NCBI GenBank assembly: GCA_947179155.2
Contig: OX359286.1
Span: forward strand, 39,942,664 to 40,006,663
Direction of reading: 5' to 3'
Length of the DNA: 64,000 bases
From: Hedera helix
Lineage: Eukaryota; Streptophyta; Magnoliopsida; Apiales; Araliaceae
Position numbers and translations under genes: made by a program. This document shows, piece by piece, positions 1 through 13,096 of the stretch. The notes beneath the pieces were generated by a model. It was given only the letters and a program-made list of their open reading frames with translations, did no database searches and had not been told where the DNA came from. The first letter of the stretch is position 1. Every line of letters starts with the position of its first letter.

Positions 1-1657
1 GATAAAAATATATCTAAACCTCTGAATTAATATATTTTCGCATGGATCCTGTTGAGATCCACTGTACAAGAGTCAACATGTGAACATACATTCGAACCAA
101 TTCTTTCACGTTTTGAAAATGTAAGTGACAATTTTTTTGAGGTCAATGCTAAACATAATTGTGATGAAAATTTTGACAATTTTCAATTACCTAGACCTCC
201 TGAAATTCATAAAAAGTTCACATTGACTTTCCTTTTCACATCACCCTATTATCATCACCTGTTTTCTAACTTTTATAAAATTCGTAGATATGTTCATTTT
301 CTTTTTCACCACATTTTTTTAATTATCTAGCATAGGTTATTTTTAGTGTGTCCGTATTGTTTAGTTACTTAAAAAAAAAGTATCATATAGCCTGTATCAT
401 TTGAATTTAGGTTATTCTTTTTTAATACTAATGTTATTCTAACATGTTCATGATTTTTAGAATGCAGTGCGAAACCATCCAGGTGTGATCTTTCATTTAC
501 TATTTGATTTTATCACGTATTTCCTTTATATGTGGATTTATACATGTGCATTTTTTGGTAGTATGTAAGCAAACATTGAGGATAATGCATGATTTAGGTA
601 TGGGAAAATTTTTGTATTTTTGTTAGTTTTATATTTTTTTTATTATTTTAATTATTATTATTAGATTTTTTAATTTTTTTACATCTTTTTAGGAAATTAA
701 AAAAATAAAAAATAAAAAAAATTGTTTAACTTTTTATTAGTTGAACTAATTCTAATAAGTGCCCGTGGAGTAAGAATACTAATAGGATTAAAAGATTTAA
801 AACTCTTGAACCTTTGATAGAGATACAAAATCTTAGTTTTTAACGTTATCTTGAATAAAATTAAAATTCATATGTATTTTTGCACTTCACGTTCGCACTA
901 ATTCTTGGTTGTGGGGTATAAATTATAAGTCAAACAATCTTAACAAAAAAAAAAAGGAAAAAAATAATAATGCAGCAAGATGGAGCGTAAAACGCACTTG
1001 TTGTAAGAAAAGAAAAAAAAAAGTTAATAAATAAATAAATATAAATATTGCTTCAATGTCCATCAAATAAAAAAAATCAAGTTGAAAAATATGATGGATA
1101 TAAGCAGTTGACTAGTCTATTTTTGTAGCCTTTGTATCTCGAGTTAGTAAACCCTTAGGGGTGTCTTTACACCTAGTGCCCTAAAACCAACTGGTTTGGA
1201 GTCATTGGTTAAACACTCGTTACATGTGTAACTCTGAAAAGCCTAAGAAAAAGAGACATTGCACAAGTCAAGATTCAAAAAATAAAAAAATGAGTTTGTT
1301 TGATTTTTATGGTAAAAGTCCCTACTAAGAATTACATCACATACACACGCATGCATTACGTGAAATTAATTTTATGACAGATGGTATTTCAAATGAAGAT
1401 GGGGTATTTTTGATAAGATAAAAGTGTATTTTGATTTTGATCATGCTTATTTGTAATACCCATGGATGTTTAGAAGTTTTCTTTCGATTTTATAATTGGT
1501 TAAACTCAAAAAGATTTTACTTTGAATTTTAAATTTTATGAATATATTCACTGCAAACTCTCACGAGACATAACTCGTCCACTTAGGTTAACCTTGAGGT
1601 TTAAAGTCTTGTAATATACGCTAAATACTACCGTGTTCCCTATGAAAATGGCTTAAG
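1..1657 (+). mobile_element. Degenerate 3' part of a gypsy (Athila/Tat-like) element
   Basis: No intact gene is visible. Two blocks match the 3' non-coding part of the better preserved gypsy element near 40 kb. Positions 1127-1290 match 40741-40890 (shared words such as TAAACCCTTAGGG and GCACAAGTCAA). Positions 1540-1640 match 40224-40335 (TATTCACTGCAAA, CTCACGAG). The order of the two blocks is reversed relative to the 40 kb copy although the strand is the same. An open frame at 52-330 has no recognisable domain and I do not call it a gene. The assignment to this element class is inferred from similarity within the window. Confidence 0.5.
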
Positions 1658-1673
1658 TTATTATTATTATTAT

Positions 1674-1720
<47 letters not shown>

Positions 1721-1800
1721 TTATTAATATTAGTAGTAATAGTAGTAGTAGTAGTAGTAGTAGTAGTACTATTAGTATTATAATAATAATAATAATAATA

Positions 1801-1836
<36 letters not shown>

Positions 1837-1948
1837 ATTATTATTATTACTATTACTATTATTATTATTATTATTATTATAATTATTATTATTACTATTA
1901 CTATTACTATTACTATTACTATTACTATTTTTATTTTTATTATTATTA

Positions 1949-1991
<43 letters not shown>

Positions 1992-2021
1992 TATTATAAT
2001 TATTATTGTTATTATTATTAC

Positions 2022-2078
<57 letters not shown>

Positions 2079-2112
2079 TATTATATTAATTATTATTATT
2101 ATTATTATTATA
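1658..2112. repeat. Compound trinucleotide microsatellite (TTA/TAG/TAA)
   Basis: About 455 bp made almost entirely of TTA/ATT, TAG/AGT and TAA triplets. It shifts from TTA to TAG, then TAA, and back to a long ATT/ACT tract. No flanking gene uses it. Confidence 0.95.
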
Positions 2113-3160
2113 GTGTAGTGGTGAATTTGATTTGAGCAGAAAATGTTAGTAGATAGATTTTTGAGAAAAATATATTGAATTGAGAGGAAAAATGAGAGAT
2201 AGATTAGTGACCGTTGGGTGTTGATGCCCCAAATAATTTTAGACTGTTGGATGTTGAAGCCTAAATTGATTTGAGCCCGTTGGATCTTAAAACCTTGGAA
2301 TTTGAGTCGCTCTCTTTTTTATTATAGATATATAAACCAGAAACAATAACAATGGATAAGAGAAACCGACTCTAGTGCTCTCTTGGTGGAAGATAAGGAG
2401 GACGCAAGAATGGACAGTTTCGTCTTTCTATAATTAATATCATACCCTCCACGATGCTCGTGAAATAAATAATAAAAATACTCTCTCTTTTAAATTATAC
2501 AATTACTATTATTTTTAAAAAATAAATTTAAGATATTTTTAAATTTAAAATTAAGATAAGTTATTAAAAATTATAAAATAATAAAATTTATAATAAGTAA
2601 TACTTTATAGATAATTTATAATATTCATCATTTTATTTATTAAAATTTTAAAAAATTGTGTCAATTTTAAGTTCAAAAATCTAGTAAGTTTACTTTAAAA
2701 AGTCAATAATAATTAAGTAATATGGAACGAATGGAATATTAAACATAAATTATATTAAAGACTCTCTCAAATATTAGTCAAAATAATATCAATTGTAAAA
2801 AAAAAAAAATCTCTGATAAGAGAGATGAAGTTATTATGGGTTTGTTACCTGTTAGTGCATTTATGTTGACTTGGATTTAATGTTGATATGACGACATGAG
2901 ATTAATGTATATGTGTAAAAGAAAAACAAGTAATATTATAAAGTTCTTAAGAGATAGTCATTGTAAAAGAACTTAGAGATCAAATCTATTAGGTTGATTT
3001 AAAACGTAGAGATAAGACTTGTTATAGAAGAAATAGTCTAAGAGATCGTAGAGTAGAAGACTTAGTTACTCTGAGACCGCGAAGTGAACTAAAGAAATCT
3101 AGCAGAGTCGTCTAGTAGAAAGTAACAACACTCCAAGATCGTAGAACGAGGTTGAGTAAC
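2113..3160. other. Intergenic, AT-rich; possible mariner-type MITE
   Basis: No gene is seen. Positions 2480-2750 resemble the AT-rich foldback sequences at 12631-12865 and 22310-22457 (blocks such as TTTTTAAAAA, TAAGATATTTT and TTATAATATTCATCATT), so this is probably an old mariner-like MITE. Positions 2205-2300 contain three imperfect copies of CCGTTGGATGTTGAAGCC. One exact copy of TCGTAGAG, the word that fills the LARD at 54-62 kb, is found near 3047. Confidence 0.4.
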
Positions 3161-4477
3161 TGTGAGGCCCCTAAAATTCAAGTCCTTAAACATCAGATAT
3201 GTTGTTCACAATACTACCCATTCATCATCATCTAATATATAAATATAACTTAACAACGTGAAGTAAATATAATAATTGCCTTAAAAACCTTACATTATCC
3301 AGGTGTTTAACCTTTACTAGTACAAAACATAATTATACCAAAAGATTTACATCATTAAAATCATTTAAATTAAATATATTAATATTCTATTTTTTAGTTT
3401 TTCATTTGCCTTTGTCCTTTTTAGAACTCTCGGACACCTCTGGTTTAGCTGCAAACATTTATAATATAGTAAGGGTGAACAACTACGTTGCTCAGTAAGT
3501 TTAAAACATTCGATAATCAATTAATTTTGAATAAAGAATAAACGTTACGGAATCTCCTACAATTGTTCAATAATTGCGAAGTGATAAGAATAATATGACA
3601 GTTCATTAACAAGAAAATCTTTAACTTTAATGTTAAGTGATCATAAAGGACTATGAACTCTTACAAGGCTTAACAGTCATTTAACTGGAACATTCAGAGT
3701 GTTTAACAATCACAAAGACTGAAAACACTATCTGAAAGTACTTAAGGGGTTCAACCTATTATACCCTATGTTATGCATAACATTCAAGTCTTACGTGCAC
3801 AAATTTGGTTACCCGACATAAAATACCCCTTTATTAGGGTTGTTCAACTCAGTCTTAACTCAAGAGTCCGCACCAAAATAACTTGGTTTGGATTAGCTTC
3901 AAATAATTTTTATGAATTCATTATCTCATTTCAATATTTGTCTAGCTGAAACAAATGACATATACTTACATTTTATAAAACAGTTCATGTCTTAACAGAA
4001 CTTTAAAAGCTTAAACAATTCGATAATTAAACAATTTTTTCAAAGGCACATAAGTGCGAATATGGCATACAAACACAATTTAAATAACTTTAAGAATTAA
4101 TTTGGATAAAAACACTTGTTTGATAAGTTGCTTACAGGTAATGTTAACTTATCGCTCTTCATATGACCTACACAATTTTTAAGGTCGACATACCAATTAG
4201 TCTTCATTAAGACACATTATATTCTAATCATAACTTCTTATTGGTTCATGTTCACTAGCTTCTACATCATCTCTAAGTTTGATTCATTACTATATACGAC
4301 GCTCACATGATTAGCAACTTAGCGTGCATAACGCCCTGTCCCGGACAAGCAAAACAGTTTACTGCCCAAGGCCAAGGGTTAGTGCCCTAGCGCCCTCATT
4401 CTTGGTATCCCAGCACTAAGCTCCTACCCAGACAACGACCTAGCGCGCAACAAGTCAGCGTCCTAACGCTTAAGCTG
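3161..4477 (-). mobile_element. Chromovirus-like LTR, first segment (split by the LTR at 4478)
   Basis: It begins TGTGAGGCCCCTAAAATTC, which resembles the sequence-left end of the solo LTR at 35634 (TGTAACGACCCCAAAATTCG). It has the family hairpin GAAC...GTTGCTC at 3477-3493 followed by AGTAAG. Positions 3820-3900 are the reverse complement of about 10325-10420 inside the LTR at 7841-11079, so the two are relatives in opposite orientation. A GC-rich stretch at 4335-4470 carries reiterated GCCC/GGGC words. The sense strand is taken as minus because the oppositely oriented relative has a TATA box on plus. The continuation is at 7306 to about 7733. Confidence 0.55.
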
Positions 4478-7300
4478 TGTGACTCTCCCAAATCCGGGTC
4501 CCTCGAACCACAGCATTCATAACTATCCCAGGTTCTACTTACCTTTATACATACATACATCTGTACCTGAGATATTACAAAAAGATACAATTTACATATA
4601 CTGACCCTATCACTGTACATCTATTATTTGTTGACTTTTCCTTTTCCCTTGTCTGTACCCGACCCCTTGACCTGTTCAGGTTTAGCTGAAATATCATGTT
4701 TAAAAGTAAGAGTGAGCATAAATAGCTCAGCAAGTAAATAAACAATGATGACATGATATTTCAGAATGATGAAAGAAAATCATTTACAATGAACATGAAT
4801 CGTTTGCAGTAAACTGAATCATTTATGATAAGCTGGGTCAAACAATGTAATGGATCATTTTCAATAGCTGACCAATAATAGTTCAATGTGTGAACATGAA
4901 AAACATGCATAACTTTACAAGATTAACTGAAAACATGAAGCTTGCTTGCTGTACGGTCACAAGACCTAGAACTCGTTAAGAACAATACCAATCATATAGA
5001 CTGATATTGTCCTAGGTAGTCTTAAGACTGCTCTTCAATTTAGATGTGTACTCTGGTCAGCCCATCGTACTTTTATATTGTGCATAACATAAACATCTAA
5101 TAACGCAACCACGTCATAAAATCATGTTTGCTTTATACTTTACTCCCATTTATCAGGGTTGTTCTGTTACAACATATCATAGAATCTGTACCACAGTAAC
5201 GTGGATTGAAGCACATAACAATAAACATTTGATTTCAATATAAATCATCATATGTGTCTAGCCGGAATCAAGATTGGCATCGACCATTTTTTTCAAAGTA
5301 GTTAACTGGTGAATGAACTTTACATGAGTACATGGAAGCATATCATGAATAACTGTTCAAGGAACTGCAGTTAAGAGTTCAGATAAAACACTTGCCTGTA
5401 TCATCGTCTATCACCACCGGTAAAATATTACCCCGTTTATAACCTACATGACCATAATATGGGTTCATACATTCGTTACATTTACATGCATGCTATAACT
5501 TGCTATATAAACTACATTTTGTCTTTACATAACCTCTAACGTATAACACATTGCTCATTTGTCCTTAATATTTACCACATTGATCATTTTTATCAATTTA
5601 TAGTTTATATCATATGTATATATCATTTAATATCAAAACATTTCATTTTGGGTCAAATTAATTTATTTTTAAAATTTCAGTATATGGCGCCCCGACGCCA
5701 TGTTTTGTGCCAGAGATCTCGCTGGCCGTGAGATTGGCTCGGCCCAGACTGCGCCCCGGCTTGCTCTGATCTCGCCCCGACGTGGTCCTTCAACAGAACT
5801 GCGCCCCGGTGCAGTTCTCAATATAAAAGATGGCGCCCTTCTGGTTTTTCTGGAAAAAAATTTCTTTTAAAAATCAATGTTATTTTTGGCTCAAATCAAC
5901 ATTTCTAAGTTCCAACAAATCATTTAACATATAAAACATGTAATTGATATATATGGGCCTTCAAAACATTTAAAAATCTTAAAATGACATTGTTTTTCAA
6001 TTAAATTGTTTTGGTAGTCGACAAACGTTTTAAAACGTTTAAAATGGACAATTGTCGCCATACGAATCAAATAGCTTCCAAATCAACTCTAACATGTGTA
6101 TTAACACAAAACTTACATGTTTGACCCCATTTGACCATTTATTATCCAAAATAGCCAAAAATCACACATTATTTAGATTTTGCCAATTTTTCAAAACTCA
6201 ACTATTGAATACCATTTGAATTCTTGTACACCATGCACATATAGTTCACATATACATTTAGCAACTTCGCATGCTTGTGTAACTTCTACATGCACTTACT
6301 AGAACACTTTACAGATTATGAATTGGGTTACATGCAACATATAGCCTAATATTGTAATTTTTCTACACTAATAATGTTCTTGAACCAATAATGATCTTTT
6401 AATGTTATCTAGCATAATATTAAGCATGCTTCCAACACATTCAACATTTCAAGCTAGGTTTTTATCACTTATAGCAACCTATAACACATAATTATCCAAT
6501 AAATCAGGGTTTCTAGCTTTAATATATGAACATGAATAGTTCACCACCTTTATTCTAACAACTTGGAACTTAGGTTTTATTCAAAACCAAACATGAAGCA
6601 CACATACTTACAACAATTCACATAATAAACACATCTAGCCCAAGATACATACATGGCTTCACTCTAACTTTGCATCTAAGCACACAAAAGACAAGTTTAC
6701 ATGTTAGAACATCTTTTATACCTTCTTTTAGCTCTTCTTCTCCTTGCTAAGAACCTAGTAAGTGTTGGATGATCCACTTTTTGGTGTTTATTTCCTTAAG
6801 TTTTCCTTGCAAACCCTAGGCTTTATCTTTTTTTTTTCTCTCTTTTACTAGTAACTTCGAATGGGATGAATGAACAAAGCTAGATACTTAGCAAATATAT
6901 GCATAAATGAGTTAATTTTAATTTCCAACAACTAACCATACATGAGTTAGCTTAACTCATGCATGGTTAGGGTATTCAAGTCATTTCCTATTATAAAACA
7001 AGGGTATGATAGACTTTCCTCCATCTTAAGATGCCATGGTCCTTATTCACATTGTCAAGGGCATCTTAGACCTTTTCCAAATTCTCTAGAGAAATAAATT
7101 CTCAAAAATTCATATTTTGCTCAATTTTAATCTAATTCAAATCCACTTTGATCCAGAGTTATTTCATTAGGCTTGAATTTAATTTCTCAATTAAATACTC
7201 CATAATTGGCTTGTCCTAAAATACTTATCACCTTCCAAAATATTTAGCTTCCATTAATAACTTATTAATTTACAATATTGGGAATTTGTGTGTCGTTACA
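4478..7300 (-). mobile_element. Nested chromovirus-like solo LTR (2.8 kb)
   Basis: It runs from TGTGACTCTCCCAAATCCGG to ...GTCGTTACA. It is flanked by AGCTG (4473-4477) and AGTTG (7301-7305), a target duplication with one C-to-T difference. The conserved hairpin GAGCATAAATAGCTC lies at 4714-4728, followed by AGCAAGTA. A GC module at 5684-5840 starts with the near-palindrome ATGGCGCCCCGACGCCAT. The downstream half (6700-6830) matches the corresponding part of the LTR at 50110. No internal coding region is present, so this is either a solo LTR or an LTR-only remnant. Confidence 0.65.
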
Positions 7301-7305
7301 AGTTG

Positions 7306-7733
7306 CCTACCCAATCAATGTATCACACCCTGGCGGCCAAATTCTTGGTGCCCCAACGCTAGGCCTTTGATTAGTTTGGTGCCCCGGTGCCTAGGTTATT
7401 TTTGGATTTTCCTTATTACACTTTTTTTTTTTTTTTTATGTTTTTCCTATTTTGGTCAAAAATTACCATAAATCACATTTGATCATTTTTCTCTTCCGTT
7501 CCACTTGATTTAGTTACATGACTCATAGATTTATGTACTTCCCTTGTTGGATCGCAAAAATAAGCTATACACTTTGAGTTATAAGTCTTTAGAAAAATCA
7601 TTTCCAAACTAAGGTTTCTTAACTTTTCAAAATCATGAACTTTACTTTCATCAACTTAAATTTTCATGCATTATTACATACAATAACCATAAAACTCCAT
7701 CACCAACATCCTTATACATTCGGATCTACTATA
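7306..7733 (-). mobile_element. Second segment of the split LTR that starts at 3161
   Basis: Immediately after the AGTTG duplication the GC-module text resumes (TTCTTGGTGCCCC near 7344, comparable to TTCTTGGTATCCC near 4400). The usual stretch with CCATAAATCACA follows. The right end is uncertain; ATTCGGATCTACTATA near 7718-7733 resembles the ATTCGGATCCTCACA terminus of the solo LTR at 39005. The two segments total about 1.75 kb, so this copy is shortened relative to its 2.8-3.4 kb relatives. Confidence 0.4.
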
Positions 7734-8393
7734 ATAACCAAGATATTATGCAACTATATTATTAATGAAAATGAAGATTTATTAAAAATTTATTTGTACA
7801 AGTGATTAAGAGCTTGAGTAAGGAATTAACCAAATTCGAATGTGAGAGTCCCAGGTGAAATATGAATTACCTCATGAAATGTATATGAAATGTACTTATG
7901 TAATTAATGGACTAACCCAAGTATTAGCTCAAAGAATGAGTCCAATAAGAGTAATTAAGTAAGCTCAATGTGAATATTATATGTAATGTGAAATAAATTT
8001 AGGGCCCCATGTGTTATTAAGGTAATTAACAAACTAGTCTAAGAGAAATTTAATGTGGGTCAAATTGACTAAGGCTTGCAAGTACTATAAGCTAGCCCGA
8101 TGTGGATAATTGTTTGAAAGGTGGAATGGCCTAAAAGGAGTGAATACTAAGCCCAATGGAAAATAAATTGTATTAGCCCAAGTATTTGGCCCAAAGTGGG
8201 GTCCAAATTCTTGAAAGTTGGGAGATATATATATATATGACATAAAAAAAGGACAAAATTCGACCACACCTATTTTCCCCATCACTTGAGCTTTTCGACT
8301 CCTAAAAAGTAAGCATAATTACCTATAAGCATGGGAGATATTATTACTTTTAACCTAATTCTCTTAATCCATTGGTTAATACCTAATTAGTGT

Positions 8394-8394
<1 letters not shown>

Positions 8395-8455
<61 letters not shown>
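8395..8455. repeat. (TA)n microsatellite
   Basis: About 60 bp of uninterrupted TA dinucleotides upstream of the putative LTR TATA box. Confidence 0.97.
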
Positions 8456-8461
<6 letters not shown>

Positions 8462-8494
8462 GTATATGTGTAGTATAATGTATGAGGAGGTCCC

Positions 8495-8502
8495 TATAAA
8501 TA
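8495..8502 (+). promoter_or_regulatory. Putative LTR TATA box
   Basis: TATAAATA in the context CCCTATAAATAAGACC, about 655 bp into the LTR. The motif sets the likely sense strand of this LTR family. Confidence 0.5.
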
Positions 8503-11079
8503 AGACCCCTTTAATCCAATTCTAAGAGTTTACTTCATTTGCATCAAAAGTGTTGTGAGAACTAAAGAAAATAGAGAGCAAGTAGAGAGAAAAAAAAGAG
8601 TTTGAGAGAAAATACACTAAGTGTAGAGAGTTCCTTGGTGAAGAAAGAATGAAAGTCTAGCAAGGGGGAGCCTTAAGAGGTGTCTAGCAAGCCACAACTA
8701 TCAACCACCGAGCAAAAAGGAAGGATCAACCCTTAAGGTTTAAAAGTATTCCTAAACATTAACTTGTTCATTTTTATGTTATAGTATAGTTATGCATGTT
8801 TGGTTGTGGGAGATTTGTATGTTTTGGGATCATGAAGGATCCAAAGGTACAAGGGTGGTTATAAGAAGGAGTTTATGTGCTTAGTTGTGTTTTGTAGCTT
8901 AAAAGTGCAAAAAGTATGCATATGATCATGTAATATGAATAAATCAAGTGAAAATATGAGTTTTGAAACTATATAAACCAAGATATGTATGATATTTGCA
9001 TGATCTATAAACATATGTCGTAGATCTAAAAGATACGAAGATAATATAAGAGGAATGGACGAAAAATGAGTTAAAATGAATTATGACGAATTTTCTTATA
9101 AAATGTATTCTAATGTAAACCCTAGAAATTTAATCTATGATTTGGCTAAATAAGTGTATTTGATTTGGTGTGAAATCCTTAGATTATGGCAAATTATATA
9201 TTCAACTAGTTATAAACAAGATTTGAACTCAATGAAACCAAGTTATAAGCCTTTAAAACAAAAAGGATCAAAACCAGTAAAAAATAAAAAAAGTTAAAAA
9301 TTAGGGCGAAACTTTCTACCTCACAACTGACCGGATCTGGTCAACCCGGATCGAACCGGATCAAACCAGGTCGCGTCGGATATAAAGAAAAAAAGAGGGA
9401 AAAAAAATATATATATATATAAAGTAATAATAATAAATAAATAATTAAATGAAATGAAATGAAAAAAATGAAAAAATAATTAATAAACAAATAAAATAAT
9501 AATAAAGATTATTTTATTTGTAGATTTAGAAGATAAAATAAATAAAGCTTAAACAAATAAAATAAAGATTATTTTATTTGTAAATGATGAAGGTAAATTA
9601 AATAAATAAAGAATAAACAAATAAAATTATAATAGAATGATTTTATTTGTAGACTGTGAAGATAAATTAAGGCCTAAACAAATAAAATAATAATAAAGAT
9701 TATTTTTTTTTTAGATTGTAAAGATAAACGGATGATTGGATGAAGTATAAACAAATAAGTATTATTTTATTTCGATTGTAAAGAAGAATTAAAATAAATA
9801 GAATGAATAAATAGTAACGAAATAAAATAAAGAATGTGATGAATAAATAAAGCATGATCAAATAAAATAATAATAATAAAGATTATTTTATTGGTGAATA
9901 TAAATGAGATAAATAATATAATAAATGAGTAAACAAATAAAATAATAAAGATTATTTTATTTGTAGAATTCAAATGTAACAATGATTATACATTAATGTG
10001 TGAGTCGAATAAAATTAAAATTTAGAGTCCGATAGTGACTAATCAATAGATCGAATTATAGGTAATCCAACAGTCGAGGATTGCAACATAATTATAGACG
10101 ACAATTCAAGCAAGTTTTTTAAACCTACTCAAATATTATATTGTGCATGCTTATTGATCAAAATATCCATGAAATTATTCCATGTTGACGATGAATATTA
10201 TTCGAAAGATTATTCCATAAAGAATTCTTGAAGTATAATTGTTCTAACACTCATAAACTATTTTAGAAATTGGTCTATGCCATTTATTTTGGCTAGACAA
10301 ATGTTAAATAATTTATCGAATTAATATAATTCCTTGTAAGCTAATCCAAACCAATTGCCTTGGTGCGGACTCTTATGATGAGACTAAGATGAACAACCCT
10401 TATATAAGGGGTATTATTTGTCGAGAAATCGACTTTGCGAGCAATGTTTAAATGTCATGCATGATATAGTGTACAATAGGCTGATCACCTTGAAGACTCG
10501 TTGTAAGGTGTTGTCAGTCTTAATTATTGATAAACCTTATTGGGTTGCAGTGAAAATACTTGTTTAACTCGGTCAGCGTTCACGGTCCATAGTGACCTCT
10601 CAGTATAAACATAAAAATCATTCTTTCATTGGATTCAATTCATTATTGTTTCCTCATTATTAAATATTGTGAATATTACAGAATTGTTGAATATTCCTTT
10701 AATTGAATTAATATTCTTTGTATGTTATATACTTGTTAAGCAATTAATTGCACACTTTTGCCTATCATAATTTTACAGTTAAAACCAATAAGTACGGTGG
10801 ATCCGACAAAGATATAGGAAAAGAAAAAGTGGAAGAGTAATAATGTTTAAGCTATTTGTGTTATAGAATTTATGTTAAGATTTATGTAATCTTTTGAACT
10901 ATGTTATGTGATGTATTTGTAAAGATTGTACGGACCTGAGATAATATGTGACTATGTAATATTAATTAGCTTATGTATTTGTATTTAATTTCGCATTATA
11001 GTAGAAATAGATGTGATGGATGAGTTGGATCGTGAGCACCACACACGGAGTTAGAGAACTCGGATGTGGTGGCGTTACA

Positions 11080-12400
11080 CAAACATGCACAAAACATAAC
11101 TCGCAATTTTAAGTTTAGAAAGCTTTTAAAACTTAAGGTGATGATCTTTTTATTCTTGATGGATGCTAGGTCTTGCTTGCTAAACTCCTCATTCCTTGCT
11201 CTATCCACCAAAAATGGCTTGCTTTTTCTTTAGTTCACTATTGTTCTCTCTTGATTTTTACTTAGTGTAATGAAGTATGCAAAGTGTTGTAGGTTAAATG
11301 GGATGGGGTATTTATAGGGGAATTAAATTTTTTAAGTGTCACTAGTGGGACTAGCATCAGCAATGGCTTTACAGCTAGTCCTTCTAGTGGCAAGAACAAT
11401 TACAAAATTATCCTTAAAAAAGTTAATTGGCCTTACTATTAGTCCTTCTAGCTGCAGAAATAAAAAATTATCCTTACCGCTAGTCCTTTTAGCTGGGGTT
11501 GTTCATAGGTAAATTACCAAATCGATATTAAAAAAATTGTACCAATACCGAACCCAAAATATCGCAAAAGCAAAAACCGGTACCGATACCAAATTACCGA
11601 TTTTGGTACTGGTTCGATACAAATTCGGTTCGATTTTTTGGTTATACAGATTAGTAATATATATAATTATAATTTATAAATAATAATTATATATTAATTT
11701 ATTTATAAATTATAATAATATATATTATTATTATTAATTATATATATTATAATAATTAATGTAAATTTATTATTATATTATTTAATTATATATTTTCGGT
11801 ATACCGATTTATACCGAATTTGGAAATTCCTATACCGTTACTGGTACAAAAAATTATAAAAAAACCGAAAATACTGAACCGAAAAAATTGGTACAAAAAA
11901 GAATCGATACCACCGATATCGATTCGGTAAAAAATCAAAAAAATCGGTTGAATTAAACACCCCTACTTCTAGCTACAGAAGTAGAAATTTTTTATTGCCT
12001 ATGAAGATAACTCCTAATAACTGAAATTAGTAAAATGAATTACAAATCTTTCAAAATTATCTATATATCCAATGCTTTACTAATTTTCTTGCTAATTCAA
12101 GTTATATATTCCATATATAGATGATAAATTAGATTTTGATATAGGTGGTCTACCCTACTAATTTGAGTTATTACGAGTTAGCTAATAAATTTTTTCTATT
12201 TCTACTGCTAGAAGGACTAGCAGCAATGCCAACTTTTTCTTTTCTTTTCTTTTTCCTGTTTCTATAGCTAATCGACAGACTAATTTTTTTCCAACCAATT
12301 TTTCAGGTATAATTTTATAATTGCTCTTGCCGTTAAAAGGATTAGCGGCAAGACCATCGTTGTCGCTACTCTTGCTAGTAGCATATAAAAAATTTGGTAC
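11080..12400 (-). mobile_element. LTR-like block with reiterated GCTAGTCCTTCTAGC words
   Basis: The type is not firmly identified. The complement of TATTTATA near 11310 is a TATA-like TATAAATA on minus. Upstream of it in that orientation, seven or eight copies of the near-palindromic word GCTAGTCCTTCTAGC occur: near 11340, 11371, 11435, 11475, 11966, 12204, 12329 and 12365. Some are in the opposite orientation, for example CTGCTAGAAGGACTAGCAGC at 12204-12223. A MITE is inserted within one copy. The boundaries are approximate. Confidence 0.35.
11495..11966. mobile_element. hAT-like MITE
   Basis: About 472 bp with imperfect terminal inverted repeats: GGGGTTGTTCAT at the left, and the complement of ATTAAACACCCCT at the right. 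Candidate 8-bp target duplications TTTTAGCT (11487-11494) and TTCTAGCT (11967-11974) differ at one site. The interior is a foldback: ACCGATACC/ACCGGTACC words on the left are mirrored by GGTACC-like words on the right, around an AT-rich centre. There is no coding capacity. The 8-bp duplication points to the hAT superfamily, which is an inference. Confidence 0.55.
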
Positions 12401-12630
12401 ATTTTGTATCTTTAGATCTTTATATGAACATTGTAAAATCAGTTTGTTGAAATAATGTCAATGACAACCATTTGTTATGGATCATTTTCCATAAATATAT
12501 GTGTATGTATGTATCAAATTATTATCAAATGGACTAAACATGTAAAAATCTCATTTTATTATCCAAAATATACTTTTTTTTAAATATAATATCATTATTA
12601 TCAAAAGTACATTTATATCAAATATAGAAA

Positions 12631-12865
12631 TATTCCATCCATTCCAAAATATAAAATTATTGTTCAATTTTTAAAAATCAATTTTAGATATTTTAAAAAT
12701 ACAATAGATTCATTTAATTTTAGTTTAAATAATGATGAATATACTACTAATTATAAGATTTATTATTTTATAATTTCAAATGATACCTAAATTTTAAATT
12801 TTAAAATATTTCAAATTAACTTTTAAAACATTAATTATAATCTTATACTCCCACAAAGTATAATT
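12631..12865. mobile_element. Mariner/Stowaway-like MITE
   Basis: An AT-rich foldback of about 235 bp. The left arm (ATAAAATTATTGTTCAATTTT) pairs over about 45 bp with the right arm (AAACATTAATTATAATCTTAT). Related copies occur near 2480-2750, 13097-13530 and 22310-22457. Terminal detail is eroded. Confidence 0.45.
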
Positions 12866-13096
12866 GAAATATAAAAAAAATTATCCATAAAAGTTGTCTA
12901 CAGTATGAGTAAAATGAGAACTTATTTATATGTTTTCTCTATTTTTATTTTCCTTAAATTGTGTGATTTTTTTATGGGATAAAAGTAGTAATTTAAAAGT
13001 GAGTAGATATTTAAATTATATTACTTTTAGAATTATAAATTATTATTTAAAGCAAATTCAATGCAAATAAAATAATAAACATACTCAAAATATATG

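Larger units (their letters stand above)
7841..11079 (+). mobile_element. Chromovirus-like LTR, plus orientation (3.2 kb)
   Basis: It starts TGTGAGAGTCCCAGG and ends GTGGCGTTACA, as expected for this LTR family read in sense. A TATA box lies at 8495-8502, after a TA microsatellite, and a purine-rich leader follows. A GC-rich word array at 9335-9385 repeats CCGGATC...AAC. The family hairpin is recognisable but altered at 10731-10759 (AAGCAATTAATTGC). Positions 9400-9990 are A/T-rich with repeated AAACAAATAAAATAATAA units. I see no matching 5-bp duplication at the ends (TCGAA against CAAAC) and no primer site after 11079, so it may be truncated or recombined. Confidence 0.55.

Noticed and set aside
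7286..7471. 61-codon frame at the LTR boundary
   Set aside because: Crosses the junction between two LTRs and includes a poly-T tract.
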